Of a DNA stretch of 64,000 nucleotides, positions 61,140 through 64,000 are shown piece after piece. Below the pieces are notes generated by a model. It was given only the letters and a program-made list of their open reading frames with translations, did not search any database and was not told where the DNA came from. The position numbers and the translations under genes were made by a program. Position 1 is the first letter of the stretch. Each line of letters begins with the position of its first letter. The stretch is from Dongia_B sp035539075 (GTDB lineage Bacteria; Pseudomonadota; Alphaproteobacteria; Dongiales; Dongiaceae). Location of the stretch: the NCBI GenBank assembly GCA_035539075.1, contig DATLJB010000176.1:1-64000 (forward strand). The letters run 5' to 3'.

Positions 61140-62192
61140 TCAGCGGAGACGCTGGCCGCTTGCGGCGTCGAAGAGATAGGTCCGCTCCGGCGCAGCGGCG
61201 ATTCCAATCTCGGCCCCGATCTCGCGGCTGAAATCCTTTTCCACCTTGACTGCAATCGACTGCCCGCCGATCCGGCAGGTGAGCAGGGCATGGTCGCCAA
61301 TCAGCTCGATCGAATAGATCGTGGCGCGCAGGCTGCCGGCTTCGCCCGGCGCCGTGAGACGGCAATCCTCCGGCCGGATACCGAGAACGGCCTTGGCCTG
61401 GTGGGATTGCACCACGGTCGGCAGGCGGCCGGCCGCGCATTCGAACAGCCCATCCGCCAATGCGCCGTCGACGAAATTCATCGGCGGCGAGCCGATGAAG
61501 CCGGCGACGAAAAGATTGGCCGGATCTTCATAGATCTGGCGCGGCGTATCAATCTGCTGCGGCCGGCCCTTGTTCAAAACGGCGACGCGATGGGCCAGCG
61601 TCATGGCTTCGACCTGGTCATGCGTCACATAGATCGTGGTGATGCCGAGTGCATGCTGCATATGCTTCAATTCGGCCCGCATATGGCCACGCAGTTTCGC
61701 GTCCAGATTTGACAGCGGCTCATCCATCAGAAACACCGCTGGGCGCCGGATGATGGCCCGCGCCAAGGCAACGCGCTGGCGCTGCCCCCCCGATAGCTGG
61801 CGCGGATAACGATCGAGATAGGGGTCGAGCTGCACTTGCGCCGCGACGTCGCGCACCTGGCGGTCGATATCGGCCCGCGCCCCCCTGCGGATCACCAGCG
61901 GATAGGCGATATTTTCTGCAACCGTCATATGCGGATAGAGCGCATAGCTCTGGAACACCATGGCGATGTCGCGATTCTTCGGCGCCACGTCGGTCACATC
62001 CCTGCCGTCGATCGCGATCCGGCCTGATGTCACCGTCTCCAACCCGGCGATCATGCGCAAGGCCGTCGTCTTGCCACAGCCGGAGGGCCCCAGCAGCACC
62101 ATGAACTCACCGGCCTGCACCGACAGGCTGAGCTCATGCAACACCGTCAGAAAGCCAAAAGATTTGCTGATGTGATCGAGAACCACGGTCAT
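61140..62192 (-). CDS. Sugar ABC importer ATPase (MalK/UgpC-like)
   Basis: 350 residues from the ATG at 62192; the frame stays open upstream but that part is not conserved. Walker A LGPSGCGKTTALRMIAG, signature LSGGQRQRVALARAI, Walker B VFLMDEPLSNLD, switch VTHDQVEAM and a C-terminal regulatory (TOBE/MalK) domain. Serves the two permeases upstream; the binding protein must lie outside the window. Confidence 0.92.
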   Translation of the reverse strand: MTVVLDHISKSFGFLTVLHELSLSVQAGEFMVLLGPSGCGKTTALRMIAGLETVTSGRIAIDGRDVTDVAPKNRDIAMVFQSYALYPHMTVAENIAYPLVIRRGARADIDRQVRDVAAQVQLDPYLDRYPRQLSGGQRQRVALARAIIRRPAVFLMDEPLSNLDAKLRGHMRAELKHMQHALGITTIYVTHDQVEAMTLAHRVAVLNKGRPQQIDTPRQIYEDPANLFVAGFIGSPPMNFVDGALADGLFECAAGRLPTVVQSHQAKAVLGIRPEDCRLTAPGEAGSLRATIYSIELIGDHALLTCRIGGQSIAVKVEKDFSREIGAEIGIAAAPERTYLFDAASGQRLR

Positions 62193-62221
62193 CCGGCCAA
62201 TACCTTCATCGAGATCATGCC

Positions 62222-63259
62222 CTAGCCTTTGACCGCGCCAAGCAGCAGGCCCCTGGCGATGTATTTTTGCAGGATGATGGTTAGTACGACGACCGGCGCA
62301 ATCATGATGATGATCAATACCGACATGTACCACCATTGCGGTCCCCGGGTGGCGTTCTGCGCCGCCACCAGCAACGGAATGGTCTGCGCCTTGGCGGTCG
62401 AGAGGAAGAGCGCCAATAGATATTCATTCCAGGCGAGGATCAACACCAGCAGCGAGGCGGCGATCAGGCCGGGCTTTGCCAAGGGCAGGACGATACCGAC
62501 AAAAATGCGGTAGCGCGAGGCGCCGTCCAGCTGGGCGCTTTCTTCCAGGTCGCGCGGAATGGCGGCGAAGAAATCATACATCAGCCAGACGACGATGGGG
62601 AGGTTGACCGTGGTATAGGTGATGATCAATGCCAGATGAGTATCGAGGAGGCCAACCTTCTGGAACATCACGTAGATGGGAATGGCGGCGACCACCGGCG
62701 GCAGGATGCGTTGGGAAATGATCCAGAAGAGGATATCGCCATTGCCGAGATGTCGCCTGAAGTACCGTCCGAAGGCACGCAGCAGGAGCAGGAAAAGAAC
62801 GACGGCAACGATCACCGCCAGACGCCAATCCACCTGCCAGTGCACGACCGCGACGATCGCCAGCGCCAGCAGGAGGATGAAGCCGATGATGGAGCCAAGC
62901 TTCGGTTTGTATTCGATACGCGACAGCGCATAGGCCGCCATGCTGCCGATCAGCACGGCCAGCAGGGTGCTGACGCTGGCGACGATCAGCGAATTGGCGT
63001 AAGGCCGGAAGGTGTCGTTGCCGAGATCGACGAAGATATAGTGCCAAGCATGCAGGGACGGCTGGAAATCGATGAAAGGCAGGAATTTCGGCGGATATGC
63101 GACATCCACCGGCTCCTTGAAAGAGGTGACCAAGACCCAATAGAGCGGAAAGAGAACGATGATGCTCCAAAGAGCCAGTAAAGCGTAGCAGATGAATTTC
63201 GGGATCGGCGCAAGCTCGCCGAAGCGCCGCGATTCAAAGAGGCCTCGCCACCGGCTCAT
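62222..63259 (-). CDS. Sugar ABC importer permease (MalG-like), enlarged
   Basis: 345 residues from ATG 63259, overlapping the next permease stop (ATGA). EAA loop PRDLEESAQLDGASRYRIFV is intact. Family members are usually ~280 residues; here an extra hydrophobic block (SIIGFILLLALAIVAVVHWQ, VIVAVVLFLLLLRAFGRYF) of about 60 residues is inserted after the second helix, giving two more helices than usual. Confidence 0.88.
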   Translation of the reverse strand: MSRWRGLFESRRFGELAPIPKFICYALLALWSIIVLFPLYWVLVTSFKEPVDVAYPPKFLPFIDFQPSLHAWHYIFVDLGNDTFRPYANSLIVASVSTLLAVLIGSMAAYALSRIEYKPKLGSIIGFILLLALAIVAVVHWQVDWRLAVIVAVVLFLLLLRAFGRYFRRHLGNGDILFWIISQRILPPVVAAIPIYVMFQKVGLLDTHLALIITYTTVNLPIVVWLMYDFFAAIPRDLEESAQLDGASRYRIFVGIVLPLAKPGLIAASLLVLILAWNEYLLALFLSTAKAQTIPLLVAAQNATRGPQWWYMSVLIIIMIAPVVVLTIILQKYIARGLLLGAVKG

Positions 63260-64000
63260 TGCCGTCTGCTCCGCATCGGCTGCATGACATAATTGAAGAA
63301 AGACGCGCAGATGACCGTTGAAACGATCAGCAGCATATAGGCAACCGCGGCGGAGCCACCGAGATCCAGGGCGCGCCAATTGATGAAGGAGTGCAGCGTC
63401 AGCGATTCCGTGGCAATACCGGGCCCACCATTGGTCAGGACATTCGGCAGGTCGACGATCTTGAAAGCCTCGATGACGCGGATCAGCACGATCGTGGAAG
63501 CGACCGGGGCAATCTCCGGCCAGGTGACGTCACGAAAGATCTGCCAATAGCTGGCACCGTCGAGCGAAGCAGCCTCCACCTGCTCTCGTGACTGTCCCTC
63601 GATCGCCGCCAGCAGGACGATGAAGATGAAAGGCGTCCATTGCCAGGTATCGCCCACCATCACCACCAGGCGCGCCGACCAGGCCTGCGACGCCCAGGAA
63701 AGATCACCGAGGCCGATCAGACGCCAGAGTCCGGCGAAAGGCCCCTGGGTCATGTCTGCCAACATCCGAAACGTATAGGCGATGCCGACGGGCGTCACCA
63801 TCAGCGGCAGGAAGAAGACAACGCGAAAGAAGCTTCTGCAGCGGATATTCTGCGAACAGAGCATGGCAAGGCCGAGGCCGGTGAGAAACTGGCAGGTCAC
63901 GCCAACGGCAACATAGATCACCGTAACGGAAAGGCTGCCAAGCTGCCCGCCGGCGCCGATTGTCGTCGCCAGGAGAACCGTGAGTGCCAGGATTGCCATC
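63256..64000 (-). CDS. Sugar ABC importer permease (MalF-like), 5' end beyond window
   Basis: At least 248 residues with five or more helices and the EAA loop REQVEAASLDGASYWQIFRD. Family proteins carry ~40-50 more N-terminal residues, including the first helix, so the true start is likely beyond 64000. Partner of the MalG-like permease. Confidence 0.88.
   Translation of the reverse strand, partial: MAILALTVLLATTIGAGGQLGSLSVTVIYVAVGVTCQFLTGLGLAMLCSQNIRCRSFFRVVFFLPLMVTPVGIAYTFRMLADMTQGPFAGLWRLIGLGDLSWASQAWSARLVVMVGDTWQWTPFIFIVLLAAIEGQSREQVEAASLDGASYWQIFRDVTWPEIAPVASTIVLIRVIEAFKIVDLPNVLTNGGPGIATESLTLHSFINWRALDLGGSAAVAYMLLIVSTVICASFFNYVMQPMRSRRQ

Noticed and set aside
61074..61712. A 212-codon plus-strand frame
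   Set aside because: Antisense to the MalK-like ATPase, whose motifs are all intact on the minus strand.

Overview
The window looks like an alphaproteobacterial chromosome, most likely Rhizobiales. The signs are GC-rich codon use, Rhizobiales-style trb/traG conjugation genes, a TraI/TraR-like quorum pair, DUF736/DUF2958/ArdC plasmid-type genes and an Fsr-type efflux gene. Most of it (about 1-57.3 kb) is one composite mobile region: an integrative conjugative element (ICE) of the Tn4371-like/trb type with several cargo modules. It abuts a tRNA-Ser(CGA) gene at 57322-57411. From there to 64000 the DNA looks like ordinary chromosome: fsr-type MFS exporter with AraC regulator, lipoprotein hydrolase, and a MalK/UgpC-type sugar ABC transporter cut by the window edge.

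Layout. 1-1.4 kb: IS21 istB/istA remnant, a 190-bp IS21-derived miniature element and a broken universal stress gene. 1.4-12.6 kb: a stress/export module with a lipoprotein, an RbbA-type ABC exporter (HlyD - ATPase/permease fusion - permease), a phasin, a TetR regulator and an NDH-2-like flavoprotein. Five copies of the palindrome GTCAAC-N4-GTTGAC precede genes of this module and a predicted structured small RNA; the TetR protein is the obvious candidate reader. A 1.6-kb Tn3-derived mini-transposon carrying a Tat-exported serine hydrolase sits inside the module with perfect 7-bp target duplications. A second copy of the 190-bp miniature element closes the module at 12.95 kb, so the whole module is bracketed by direct repeats.

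12.9-18.8 kb: IS66 debris, one secreted protein, then a visibly more A+T-rich island on the minus strand: TIR protein, metallophosphoesterase with an unrecognised N-terminal half, second TIR protein, caspase-like protease, and a TIR/deoxyribosyltransferase-like protein. The TIR and caspase genes are 11 bp apart and resemble the TIR-to-caspase logic reported for type IV Thoeris. The metallophosphoesterase arrangement is not one I recognise. This is the best candidate for an undescribed defence system.

19-45.9 kb: the ICE backbone. It holds DUF2274, trbI-G-F-L-J-E-D-C-B, a CopG-like gene and traG. A second candidate defence cassette follows (sce7726, sce7725, HEPN/RES NAD-phosphorylase-like toxin). 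Then come the relaxase rlxS, a lytic transglycosylase, traF, an AlpA-like HTH gene, DUF736, ParB-like, DUF2958, ArdC, XRE, DUF2285 genes (one frameshifted) and a LuxI/LuxR pair. The Trb proteins build the mating pore, TraG couples the RlxS-DNA complex to it, and the quorum and XRE/DUF2285 genes probably set when transfer happens.

46-53.3 kb: a metabolic cargo operon. A PotABCD-like ABC importer, an Asp/Glu-racemase-superfamily enzyme and a creatinase-type M24 enzyme are divergent from a LysR regulator. 53.4-57.2 kb: a broken amino-acid-binding-protein scar, a first tyrosine recombinase, HTH/AlpA proteins, and a second (DUF4102) integrase pointing away from the tRNA-Ser. I found no second copy of the tRNA 3' end in the window, so the other ICE end probably lies left of position 1.
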